Shown here: one piece after another, positions 1 through 7,480 of the stretch
Numbering within the stretch: the first letter of the stretch is position 1
Layout of the letters: each line of letters starts with the position of its first letter
Source: Flavobacterium gyeonganense
GTDB lineage: Bacteria > Bacteroidota > Bacteroidia > Flavobacteriales > Flavobacteriaceae
DNA: 64,000 bases
NCBI RefSeq assembly: GCF_029625295.1
Contig: NZ_CP121112.1
Location: 1,984,001 to 2,048,000 of the forward strand
Reading direction: 5' to 3'
Notes under the pieces: model-generated
The model's input: only the letters and a program-made list of their open reading frames with translations
Told to the model about the DNA's origin: nothing
The model's database searches: none
Program-made: the position numbers and the translations under genes

Positions 1-1667
1 TTTTTAGGGAACAGGGAAATATTCAGGGTTTCAATTTTGCTTTCATCGATGGCCATTACAATTACCACACGCAGCAAGACGATATTCAGCATTTAAACAA
101 AACCACATTAACACACCAGGGATCTTATTTGATGCCACTTTTAAAATACTTTTCTAATATTGATTTAAACTCTACTCACACAACAGAAGACAATGTTTAT
201 TTTAATGTTCCATTCGGATTCTTTATAAATTATCCTTTTTCATGGGTTTTCCCAATGAGCGTTATTGCTTTAGGACTGCTTGTTTTCTTTATTTTCGTTG
301 GAAAAGTAAAACATCTCATTTCTTTCAGGGAAATTTTTAAAGGATTTGTTCCTTTGTTAGGTTCCATCATCATTGCCGGTCTTGTAACCTTTTTGGGATG
401 GAAAATCATTCTGCAGATTTATCCGCAGTATTCTGATTTACTAAATGGCTTTACCTACAATGGGCACGCGTACATTGGGGCATTTGTAACACTTAGTATT
501 GCGATTTGTTTTGCTTTTTACCATCATTTTTCTGAAGAAAAAATTACGATGAATCATTTCGTAGCGCCGTTATTGTTATGGATTATCATCAATATTGTTT
601 TAGCCAATCAATTAACGGGAGCAGGCTTCCTGATTATCCCGGTGTATTTTGGAGTTCTTTTATTGGGAATTTTTGTCTTCACTCATCATTACAGCGTTGG
701 TTTGAATTTATTATTCAGTATTCCGGCTCTGGCAATTGTGGCACCGTTTATTGTGATGTTTCCAATTGGTTTAGGTTTAAAAATCCTTTACGGAAGTGCC
801 GTACTAACTGTTTTACTTTTCGGATTACTGCTTCCTGTATTTGGATCTTTTGTAAGAAAGGGAATCTGGACCATGCTTTTCTTCATCCTGTCGATCAGCT
901 TTTTTGTATATGCGGGTGTAAATTCAGATTATGAACCTGGAAAAGCAAAATCAAACAGTTTATTATACGTTTATAATGCCGACAAAAATTCTGCTGTATG
1001 GACTACTTATGATACTAACCTCGACGACTGGACCAAATCATATCTTGGGAATATAAATCAGAAAGCAGTTGGTTTGAACGGTCTTCCAATAGCCAGCAAA
1101 TACAACACCCCTTTTACTTACAGTGCTGTTGCTCCTAAAATAGAAGTTCCAAAGCCAACTATTTCCTTTGTAAGAGACAGTGTAATAGGAAGCAAAAGAT
1201 ATCTTAAAATAAAAATTACACCAAACCGTAAAGTCAACCGTTACGATATTTATGCCAATCCAAAAATGTCTTTTTACAATTTTAAAGCCAATGGCGTTTC
1301 GGCTTCCGTAGAAAAAGGAAACCTTTTGGAGAGAAAGGACAGCAAAATCTTATGCTACTATGTGGTAGGAAACGAACCTCTTGTAATGGAATTCATCATC
1401 AATAAATCATCTGTTTTTGATATGGATATGATTGAAAGCTCTTTCGATTTAATGACCAATCCGTTGTTCAATATCAAACCAAGAAGCAACTGGATGATGC
1501 CAACACCTTTTGTTCTGAATGATGCTGTTTTGGTTCAGCAGAAAATAAAACGATATTCACCGCCGGTAAAACCTATAGAAACCGCTCCTGTAACAGACAG
1601 TGCAACCGTTAAAATAGATAGTCTGCCACCAGTAATGAAAATTAAGAAAGAAGTAATCAATCAATAG
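1..1667 (+). CDS. M28-family zinc peptidase with 8-TM C-terminal part (5' end outside window)
   Basis: The reading frame is open from the left edge (codons from base 3), so only the C-terminal ~554 residues are visible. The first visible residues include DGHYNYHTQQDD, which matches the last zinc-ligand region of M28 aminopeptidases (a YHT/FHT histidine followed by acidic residues). About eight hydrophobic segments follow (roughly window residues 60-310), then a ~220-residue hydrophilic, probably periplasmic, domain. This is the architecture of the large membrane-bound M28 peptidases of Flavobacteria. The peptidase core itself lies mostly to the left. A strong hairpin follows the stop codon. 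Confident of family, unsure of substrate. Confidence 0.8.
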   Translation, partial: FREQGNIQGFNFAFIDGHYNYHTQQDDIQHLNKTTLTHQGSYLMPLLKYFSNIDLNSTHTTEDNVYFNVPFGFFINYPFSWVFPMSVIALGLLVFFIFVGKVKHLISFREIFKGFVPLLGSIIIAGLVTFLGWKIILQIYPQYSDLLNGFTYNGHAYIGAFVTLSIAICFAFYHHFSEEKITMNHFVAPLLLWIIINIVLANQLTGAGFLIIPVYFGVLLLGIFVFTHHYSVGLNLLFSIPALAIVAPFIVMFPIGLGLKILYGSAVLTVLLFGLLLPVFGSFVRKGIWTMLFFILSISFFVYAGVNSDYEPGKAKSNSLLYVYNADKNSAVWTTYDTNLDDWTKSYLGNINQKAVGLNGLPIASKYNTPFTYSAVAPKIEVPKPTISFVRDSVIGSKRYLKIKITPNRKVNRYDIYANPKMSFYNFKANGVSASVEKGNLLERKDSKILCYYVVGNEPLVMEFIINKSSVFDMDMIESSFDLMTNPLFNIKPRSNWMMPTPFVLNDAVLVQQKIKRYSPPVKPIETAPVTDSATVKIDSLPPVMKIKKEVINQ

Positions 1668-1683
1668 TGATTTCTAAAAAGGA

Positions 1684-1716
1684 AAGGCAGACTTATCAAA
1701 ACAGTCTGCCTTTTTT
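1684..1716. terminator. Bidirectional intrinsic terminator
   Basis: A perfect 10-bp inverted repeat (1684-1693 with 1703-1712, aaggcagact/agtctgcctt) has a 9-base loop and is followed by T residues on the plus strand. It sits between two convergent genes and would serve both. Confidence 0.75.
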
Positions 1717-1720
1717 ATAT

Positions 1721-2116
1721 TTAACAGACACATTCAATCTTCAGTCCGCCTTTCGCTCCTTCTGAGCCTTCAGTTGCATATCCGTCGAGCTTCCACCACT
1801 CCAGTCCGCCAATTAATTCTTTCACTTTAAATCCGAGTCTCAACATTTTTAAAGCCCCTTTTGTCGAAGCGTTGCAGCCAATTCCGTCGCAATAGGTCAC
1901 GTATAAAACATCTTTATCCAAATGTTTTGTTGATTCTAAATTCATATCCCGATGAGGAATATTAATTGCGTTCGGAATATGTTCTTTCTCATAACCAAAA
2001 GTTCTTCGGGCATCCATTACAACTATTTTTTCTCCATTGTTCAGGGCTTCAAATAAATCTGACGGATCCATTTCAAAGGCCAGCTTATTTTCGTAATGCT
2101 TAATTTGTGCTTCCAT
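1721..2116 (-). CDS. Rhodanese-like domain protein
   Basis: This 131-residue single-domain rhodanese has the CH2A-like VVMDAR segment (residues ~32-37), the GYEKEHIPNAINIPH segment and an active-site loop CDGIGC with the candidate catalytic Cys at residue 76. The second Cys (81) in the loop is unusual for a thiosulfate transferase and could form a disulfide or persulfide relay. There is no signal peptide, so it should be cytoplasmic. It is divergent from the LysR-type gene at 2264 across a 147-bp gap, so it is a plausible target of that regulator. Sulfur transfer is inferred from family; the acceptor is unknown. Confidence 0.75.
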   Translation of the reverse strand: MEAQIKHYENKLAFEMDPSDLFEALNNGEKIVVMDARRTFGYEKEHIPNAINIPHRDMNLESTKHLDKDVLYVTYCDGIGCNASTKGALKMLRLGFKVKELIGGLEWWKLDGYATEGSEGAKGGLKIECVC

Positions 2117-2263
2117 TATTTTAGTATTTTAAAGTTTTTTGTTTTTCAAAATTAGAATGGTTTACATTCTTATAAAAACGAAAAGAATTCATAAATCTCA
2201 TTACTTTTTTTCATACAAAAGCCAGTCTAAAATTTTGTTTCTTTGTGTATCAAATGATTAAAA

Positions 2264-3163
2264 ATGGAAATACGTCACTTAAAATTGATAAAAGCAATTG
2301 TCGAAGAAGGAAGCATTACCAAAGCTATCGACAAACTTCATCTGACACAATCTGCACTAAGTCATCAACTCAAGGAAGCAGAATATCAATTAGGAACGGC
2401 CATTTTTTTACGAACCAATAAAAAACTGGTTTTGACCAAAGCAGGCGAAAAAATCTACGATCTCGCCAACGAAATCCTGAACAAACTCACAGAAACCGAA
2501 ACCCAGATTAAACAAATGGTTTTTGGGGAATATGGCGAAATTAGAATCAGTACGGAGTGTTTCTCTAGTTATCATTGGCTTCCGTCGGTTTTGAAGCAGT
2601 TTCATCTTTTGTATCCGAATGTGGAGCTGAAAATAGTGATTGAAGCAACTCATATTCCGTTGCAGAAACTTTTAGACAACACCATTGATATCGCCATTAT
2701 AAGTGATCCGATTAAAGACAGCAATATAAAATACACCGAACTTTTTCAGGACGAGGTTATGATGGTTGTTTCTGAAAATCATACCTGGGCAGATAAAAAG
2801 TATGTTGTGGCAGAAGATTTTATCAATGAACATCTGATTATTCATTCGCTCCCTATGGAAACCGTTACGATTCATCAGTTTCTTTTGGCTCCAGCCAAAG
2901 TGACTCCAAAGAAAATAACCCCAATGCCTTTAACAGAAGCGTCCCTTGAAATGGTAAAAGCCGATATGGGTGTAATGTCAATGGCAAAATGGGCCGTTCA
3001 GCCTCACTTGAGATCCAGTCCGATCAAAGCAATTAAAGTTGGAAAAAATGGCTTAAAGAGAAAACACTTTATCGCCACAAGAGCAAATGAAAATTACCCG
3101 GACTATTTCAATCATTTTATTAACTTTCTACAAAACGAAATCAATCTGCAATGGAATATTTAA
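2264..3163 (+). CDS. LysR-family transcriptional regulator, MetR-like
   Basis: The 299-residue protein starts with a LysR winged HTH (residues 1-60, with LTQSALSHQLKEAE as the recognition region) followed by a periplasmic-binding-like effector domain. Segments such as STECFSSYHWLPSVLKQFH and FLLAPAKVTP resemble the equivalent positions of E. coli MetR (IECHSCIQWL, FLQPAGVSP) as I remember them, which suggests a MetR-type regulator of methionine or sulfur metabolism. The divergent rhodanese fits a sulfur role. Effector identity (homocysteine in MetR) is inference only. The next gene starts inside its last codons. Confidence 0.8.
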   Translation: MEIRHLKLIKAIVEEGSITKAIDKLHLTQSALSHQLKEAEYQLGTAIFLRTNKKLVLTKAGEKIYDLANEILNKLTETETQIKQMVFGEYGEIRISTECFSSYHWLPSVLKQFHLLYPNVELKIVIEATHIPLQKLLDNTIDIAIISDPIKDSNIKYTELFQDEVMMVVSENHTWADKKYVVAEDFINEHLIIHSLPMETVTIHQFLLAPAKVTPKKITPMPLTEASLEMVKADMGVMSMAKWAVQPHLRSSPIKAIKVGKNGLKRKHFIATRANENYPDYFNHFINFLQNEINLQWNI

Positions 3164-3600
3164 TAAGAAACTGCGAAATAGCCGATCTGACAAAATTAGT
3201 TGTTCTCTGTCAAAAACATGCTGAATTCGAGAAAGCCGATTATGATCCTGAAGGAAAAGAAGAGGGCTTGAAAAAAGAACTTTTTAATGAAAATCCTAAA
3301 TTGTTTTGTTTAGTTGTTGCTGCAAAACAAACAATCGTTGGTTATGTATCCTATACTTTTGATTTTTCAACCTGGAGTGCCGGATATTATATGTACATGG
3401 ATTGTCTGTTTTTAGAAGAAAATGCCCGAAATTTTGGAATTGGAGAGGTTCTCATCCATAAACTAAAAGAAATCGGAAAAGAGAAAAATTGCGTGAACAT
3501 GCAGTGGCGTACACCCCAATTTAACGAAAGGGCAATAAAATTCTACCACAGAATTGGTGCAAAAGGGAAAGACAAGGTTTGTTTTTTTCTGGATTTGTAA
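3151..3600 (+). CDS. GNAT-family N-acetyltransferase
   Basis: The 149-residue protein has the GNAT order: an N-terminal strand-helix (IADLTKLVVLCQKH), a central beta hairpin (GYVSYTFDFSTWSAGYYMYMD), the acetyl-CoA pyrophosphate loop region (EENARNFGIGEVLIHKLKEIG) and the terminal RAIKFYHRIGAK segment. Its start codon overlaps the end of the LysR gene by 13 bp in another frame, so the two are probably co-translated. It resembles diamine or amino-acid acetyltransferases; the substrate cannot be read from the sequence. Confidence 0.8.
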   Translation: MEYLIRNCEIADLTKLVVLCQKHAEFEKADYDPEGKEEGLKKELFNENPKLFCLVVAAKQTIVGYVSYTFDFSTWSAGYYMYMDCLFLEENARNFGIGEVLIHKLKEIGKEKNCVNMQWRTPQFNERAIKFYHRIGAKGKDKVCFFLDL

Positions 3601-3683
3601 TCTTACGATTAAAAGAAATCATTTTCATGAGTAAAATCATCCTTTACAACTTTGTACCTTTATAGCTTTGAACTTTCATACAA

Positions 3684-4499
3684 ATGATAAAAATAAGCAT
3701 ATTAGGTTGTGGATGGCTCGGACTTCCTCTGGCAAAAAGATTAATTGAAAAAGGAAATTCAGTAAACGGATCCACAACTTCAGAGAATAAACTTCCGATT
3801 TTAAAAGAAGCCGGGATAAATCCGTTTTTAGTTGCGCTTGAAAGCGAAAGTGTTTCTGAAAACATCAATGCTTTTTTAGCAGAAAGCGAAGTCCTGATTA
3901 TTGATATTCCACCAAAACTGAGAGCTGTCAATCCGGATTCTGAAAAGAAAGTTTTTGTCGAAAAAATCAAAAACCTGATTCCGTTTGTAGAGAAATCATC
4001 CGTCAAAAAAGTGCTTTTTATAAGTTCAACTTCAGTTTATGGAGATGCAAACGATTTGATTACGGAAGAAACAACTCCAAATCCGGAAACTGAAAGTGGT
4101 AAACAATTGTTTTTGGCAGAGAAAATGCTACAGAAAAATCAAAGTTTTGAAACCACAATTCTGCGTTTTGGCGGATTAATTGGAGAGAATCGTCATCCTG
4201 TTACTTCATTATCCGGAAAAGAAAACTTAGCAAATGCAGATGCTCCCGTAAACCTGATTCATCAAAACGATTGCATCAGCATCATTGAAGAAATCATAAA
4301 CCAATCTAAATGGAATGATGTTTTTAATGCGGTTGCGCCATTTCATCCAACAAGAGAAGATTACTATACGCAAAAAGCGAAAGAACAAAACCTTATTTTA
4401 CCGAATTTCAGCGCTGAAAAATCTAAAATTAAAAAGGTTATTTCAAGCAAAAAAATTGAAACCGTTTTGGATTATCTATTTAAACTGGAAAATTATTGA
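3684..4499 (+). CDS. NAD(P)-dependent epimerase/dehydratase-like SDR (YeeZ-like)
   Basis: The 271-residue protein begins with a Rossmann nucleotide-binding motif, ILGCGWLGLPLA, and continues with an extended-SDR-like body (FISSTSVYGDAN, TILRFGGLIGENRHP, VNLIHQNDC). The GCGWLG form and the short length match the YeeZ/SDR_a5-like group instead of classical sugar epimerases. The usual YxxxK catalytic pair is not obvious; SVYGD supplies the Tyr but no Lys three residues on. An A/T palindrome repeat separates it from ogt. Function beyond dinucleotide binding is unknown. Confidence 0.7.
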   Translation: MIKISILGCGWLGLPLAKRLIEKGNSVNGSTTSENKLPILKEAGINPFLVALESESVSENINAFLAESEVLIIDIPPKLRAVNPDSEKKVFVEKIKNLIPFVEKSSVKKVLFISSTSVYGDANDLITEETTPNPETESGKQLFLAEKMLQKNQSFETTILRFGGLIGENRHPVTSLSGKENLANADAPVNLIHQNDCISIIEEIINQSKWNDVFNAVAPFHPTREDYYTQKAKEQNLILPNFSAEKSKIKKVISSKKIETVLDYLFKLENY

Positions 4500-4501
4500 A
4501 C

Positions 4502-4571
4502 CATATAAGTTATATAAGTTCATATAAAGCAAAGTTGCATAAAGCTTAACTGAACTTATATAACTTATATG
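4502..4571. repeat. 21-bp perfect inverted repeat
   Basis: Bases 4502-4522 (catataagttatataagttca) are exactly reverse-complementary to 4551-4571, with a 28-base spacer. It lies between the SDR gene and ogt. The right arm recurs with one mismatch at 6185-6205. It may act as a weak hairpin terminator or be a dispersed element. Confidence 0.7.
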
Positions 4572-4611
4572 ATTAAAAAACATTTACGAACTTTGTGTTT
4601 AAACTAAATTC

Positions 4612-5088
4612 ATGGAAACAGCTTATATCAATTCGCCTCTCGGTATCACCAAAATTATTGGTGATACAAATGGTATTTCAGTAATTTCTGTTTCAGATGT
4701 TGGCACAAACGAAGTCTCAGAAACCATTCCTGAAGTTCTGAGTGAAGCTGTTTCGCAGTTAAACGAATATTTCGAGGGTAAAAGAACCTATTTCGACTTA
4801 AAACTAAACCCAAAAGGCACTGAATTTCAACAGAAAGTCTGGAAAGTCTTGCTCGAGATTCCATACGGAAAAACAGTCAGCTATATGGATCAGACTAAAA
4901 AACTCGGAGATATAAAAGCGATTCGGGCTGTAGCATCTGCAAATGGCAAAAATCCGCTTTGGATTGTGGTTCCCTGCCATCGGGTTATTGGCACGAACGG
5001 CTCCCTTACGGGTTACGCCGGAGAAATATGGCGTAAAAAATGGCTTTTGGAGCACGAAAGCCCGACTGCACAGCAAAGTTTGTTTTAG
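4612..5088 (+). CDS. ogt: Methylated-DNA--protein-cysteine S-methyltransferase
   Basis: The 158-residue protein has the full MGMT signature: the DNA-binding helix (KVWKVLLEIPYGKTVSY), the Asn-hinge region (AVASANGKNP) and the active site IVVPCHRVIG with the acceptor Cys, then the LTGYAGE loop. It removes O6-alkyl groups from guanine by suicidal transfer to that Cys. There is no AdaA-type N-terminal domain. It heads a run with a 3'-5' exonuclease and an AlkZ-superfamily protein, which suggests a small alkylation-repair neighbourhood. Confidence 0.92.
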   Translation: METAYINSPLGITKIIGDTNGISVISVSDVGTNEVSETIPEVLSEAVSQLNEYFEGKRTYFDLKLNPKGTEFQQKVWKVLLEIPYGKTVSYMDQTKKLGDIKAIRAVASANGKNPLWIVVPCHRVIGTNGSLTGYAGEIWRKKWLLEHESPTAQQSLF

Positions 5089-5111
5089 TTACAATTTATA
5101 ACCCATTCATT

Positions 5112-5336
5112 ATGGCAAAAATAGTTATGGAAAGCTGGAGAGAAGGTTTAAAAGGAGTTTCACTTGTAAAGTTGCAAAATGAAATATTAGGATTAGGTTT
5201 GAAAGAAGCTAAAACTAATTTAGATAATCTTTTAGATGACATTCAAATAATTCTGGAAATTGCTGATGAAAATTTATCTAAATATTTCTTAGAAGAAGCA
5301 GATAAGCTAGGTGTTAATTGTAAATTCATAAAATAA
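5112..5336 (+). CDS. Small protein resembling the ribosomal L7/L12 C-terminal domain
   Basis: I place the start at ATG 5112 (MAKIVMESWREGL), giving 74 residues; the frame extends further upstream only without an ATG. The core contains GLGLKEAK followed by a helix and LEEADKLGVNCKFIK, which parallels the GLGLKEAK...LEEAGAEVEVK layout of the bacterial L7/L12 C-terminal domain. It lacks the L7/L12 N-terminal dimerisation domain and hinge, so it is not the ribosomal stalk protein itself. It could bind the same partners (GTPase factors) or simply share the fold. Neighbours are ogt (23 bp upstream) and an exonuclease. Confidence 0.6.
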   Translation: MAKIVMESWREGLKGVSLVKLQNEILGLGLKEAKTNLDNLLDDIQIILEIADENLSKYFLEEADKLGVNCKFIK

Positions 5337-5423
5337 ATTTAATAATAGTAAGAATTTTATGCATATTTGTAAAAAAAATCTAAGTAAGTCTAACCATCAA
5401 ATATCTAAGAAGTCTCCAAAAAA

Positions 5424-6136
5424 ATGATTGAAAAAATAAACCTCAACAACATTTTATTTCTTGATATAGAAACCGTTCCTGAAGAAGAAAACTTTAATTC
5501 ACTCGATGCAGAAATGCAGTCACTGTGGGATTTAAAAACACAATATCAGCGGAAAGACGATTTTACTCCCGAAGAATTTTACGATCGTGCCGGAATCTGG
5601 GCTGAGTTTGGAAAGATAATCTGTATTTCGGTTGGTTACTTTACGATCAAAGGAGATATTCGGAATTTCAGGGTAACTTCTTTTTTTGGGGATGAAAAAA
5701 GATCCTGAAAGATTTTAATAATCTGCTGAACAATCATTTCAATCAGCCTCAGCATCTTTTATGCGGACACAATGCTAAAGAATTTGATATACCATTTATC
5801 GCACGCCGAATGATTATCAACCAAATTGCAATTCCGGACAAACTGAATTTATTTGGCAAAAAACCATGGGAAATTCCGCATCTGGATACTTTAGAATTAT
5901 GGAAGTTTGGTGATTATAAACACTTTACTTCTTTAAAATTACTGACTAAAATCCTCGGAGTTCCTTCTCCAAAAGGTGATATCGACGGAAGCCAGGTGGC
6001 ACACGTTTTTTATGTAGAAAAAGACATTGACCGAATCGTAACCTATTGTGAAAAAGATACGATTGCTGTCGCGCAGATTTTCCTTCGCTTACGCAGGGAA
6101 GATTTATTGATTGAGGAAGAAATTATTCATGTATAG
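5424..6136 (+). pseudogene. Predicted 3'-5' exonuclease (PolB-like DEDD fold), broken by a 1-base frameshift
   Basis: Two frames join into one protein: 5424-5700 gives ILFLDIETVPEEEN (first DEDD acidic motif) and continues to FFGDEK; the second frame resumes with ILKDFNNLLNNHF, then LCGHNAKEFDIPFIARR (second motif) and IVTYCEKDTIAVAQIFLR (third motif). The break is at an A6 run (5695-5700); one extra A would restore DEKKILKDF and a ~238-residue protein. This is the standalone PolB-like exonuclease type common in Bacteroidetes. It may be a sequencing error or a true pseudogene. The slippery word is not in the phase for classical -1 frameshifting. Confidence 0.75.
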
Positions 6137-6184
6137 TTTATTTGAGATACTAAGCTACTAAGATTTTGAAATGCAAAATTTAAA

Positions 6185-6205
6185 TGAACTTACATAACTT
6201 ATATG
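6185..6205. repeat. Single copy of the 4551-4571 repeat arm
   Basis: Bases 6185-6205 match the right arm of the inverted repeat at 4551-4571 at 20 of 21 positions. It lies just before the next start codon, and is preceded by an iterated ctaag word (6150-6166). Confidence 0.6.
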
Positions 6206-6214
6206 GTTTAAAAA

Positions 6215-7300
6215 ATGTTTCAAATGACACACGAGGAAATTTCAAATCTTAGGCTTGCTTCCCAAAAATTACACAAAACCAATGCTTATTCGCCAGAGGA
6301 AATTGTCAGGCATCTTGGTGCCATACAGGCTCAGGATTATGCAATGGCAAAATGGGCGATTGGTTCCAGGTGTGATGCTACTGAAAAGGAAATCGAAGAA
6401 GCCATTAATTCCGGAAAAATAATCCGTACCCATATTTTACGACCAACCTGGCATTTGGTTGCTGCAGAAGATATTTACTGGATGCTCGATCTTTCCGGAC
6501 CACAGGTCAAACGTATTATTCTTGCCGAAACGAAAAAATATGGTTGTGACGAAAAAGAATTTGACAAGATTAACTCAGCAATAGAAAAAATATTGGCCGG
6601 AAACAATCATTTAACCCGGGAAGAAATCATAAAGGAATTGAATGTCAAAACGTTTTCCGGCGATTATAAATTAAGTCCTGTCCTGATCATGATGTATGCT
6701 GAATTAGATGGTTTAGTATGCAATGGCAAAATGAAAGGCAAAAAAATGACGTATGCGTTACTGGAAGAACGAGTTCCTAAACCAAAAAACAAATTAACCA
6801 AAGAAGAAGCTTTAGCTAAACTTGCACAACTTTATTTTGAAAGCCGTGGTCCGGCAACAGCCTCAGATTTTTCACATTGGTCCGGTTTTTCTGCAACAAT
6901 TTGCAAATCCGTAATTAATACCATTTCGTTGCAATTGAACAGTTTCGCTATTGATAATCAGCAGTATTGGTTCGGAAAAAATTATTCTAATCCCGATAAT
7001 TTCCGCGAAAGCATCCATTTTCTTGCTGCCTTTGATGAGTATTTGATTTCGTATAAAAACCGCGAATCTTCCATTTTATTAGAGCATCAAGCAAAAGCTT
7101 TTACCAAAAACGGCATTTTTAAACCTTCAATTGTAGAAAACGGAAAAGTAATCGGAACCTGGAAAAGAACCATCAAAAAAGATCATGTCAAAATTGAAAC
7201 CGACTTTTTTAATCAAACCGAAATGAACAAAAAGCAACTACTTTTTGAAGGAATAAAATCTTTTGAAAATTATCTGGAAACGAAAATTTTTATTGAATAA
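6215..7300 (+). CDS. Winged-helix DNA-binding protein of the AlkZ/YcaQ (HTH_42) superfamily
   Basis: The 361-residue protein shows the N-terminal layout of the HTH_42 family (LRLASQKLH, then HLGAIQAQDYAMAKWAIGSR, then RTHILRPTWHLV). Residues 38-40 are Q-A-Q, matching the Q-phi-Q catalytic motif described for AlkZ-type DNA glycosylases that unhook interstrand crosslinks. The body contains the expected SRGPATASDFSHWSG segment. Its position close to ogt and an exonuclease supports a role in alkylation repair, but many HTH_42 members are uncharacterised. The start could also be ATG 6224. Confidence 0.75.
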   Translation: MFQMTHEEISNLRLASQKLHKTNAYSPEEIVRHLGAIQAQDYAMAKWAIGSRCDATEKEIEEAINSGKIIRTHILRPTWHLVAAEDIYWMLDLSGPQVKRIILAETKKYGCDEKEFDKINSAIEKILAGNNHLTREEIIKELNVKTFSGDYKLSPVLIMMYAELDGLVCNGKMKGKKMTYALLEERVPKPKNKLTKEEALAKLAQLYFESRGPATASDFSHWSGFSATICKSVINTISLQLNSFAIDNQQYWFGKNYSNPDNFRESIHFLAAFDEYLISYKNRESSILLEHQAKAFTKNGIFKPSIVENGKVIGTWKRTIKKDHVKIETDFFNQTEMNKKQLLFEGIKSFENYLETKIFIE

Positions 7301-7480
7301 AATTCATAATGATTTAAGTAACTCATTTGTTTTGACTGCGAAACTACTTTTGTAATGCTCTTTTATAATTAATAGAATTGTTAAGATTTTATTCTTTCAG
7401 AATGGTTTTGTTATATTTGAATTTAAATAGTAAAGCTTTTAATTATATCCTAACGAACTACTTACAAAAATAAATACTAA

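Noticed and set aside
5690..5708. Programmed -1 frameshift in the exonuclease gene (A AAA AAG word)
   Set aside because: The run is AAAAAAG, but its phase relative to the zero frame (gaa aaa aga) is not that of a canonical A AAA AAG slippery site, and four other genes show the same homopolymer indels, so error or mutation is simpler.
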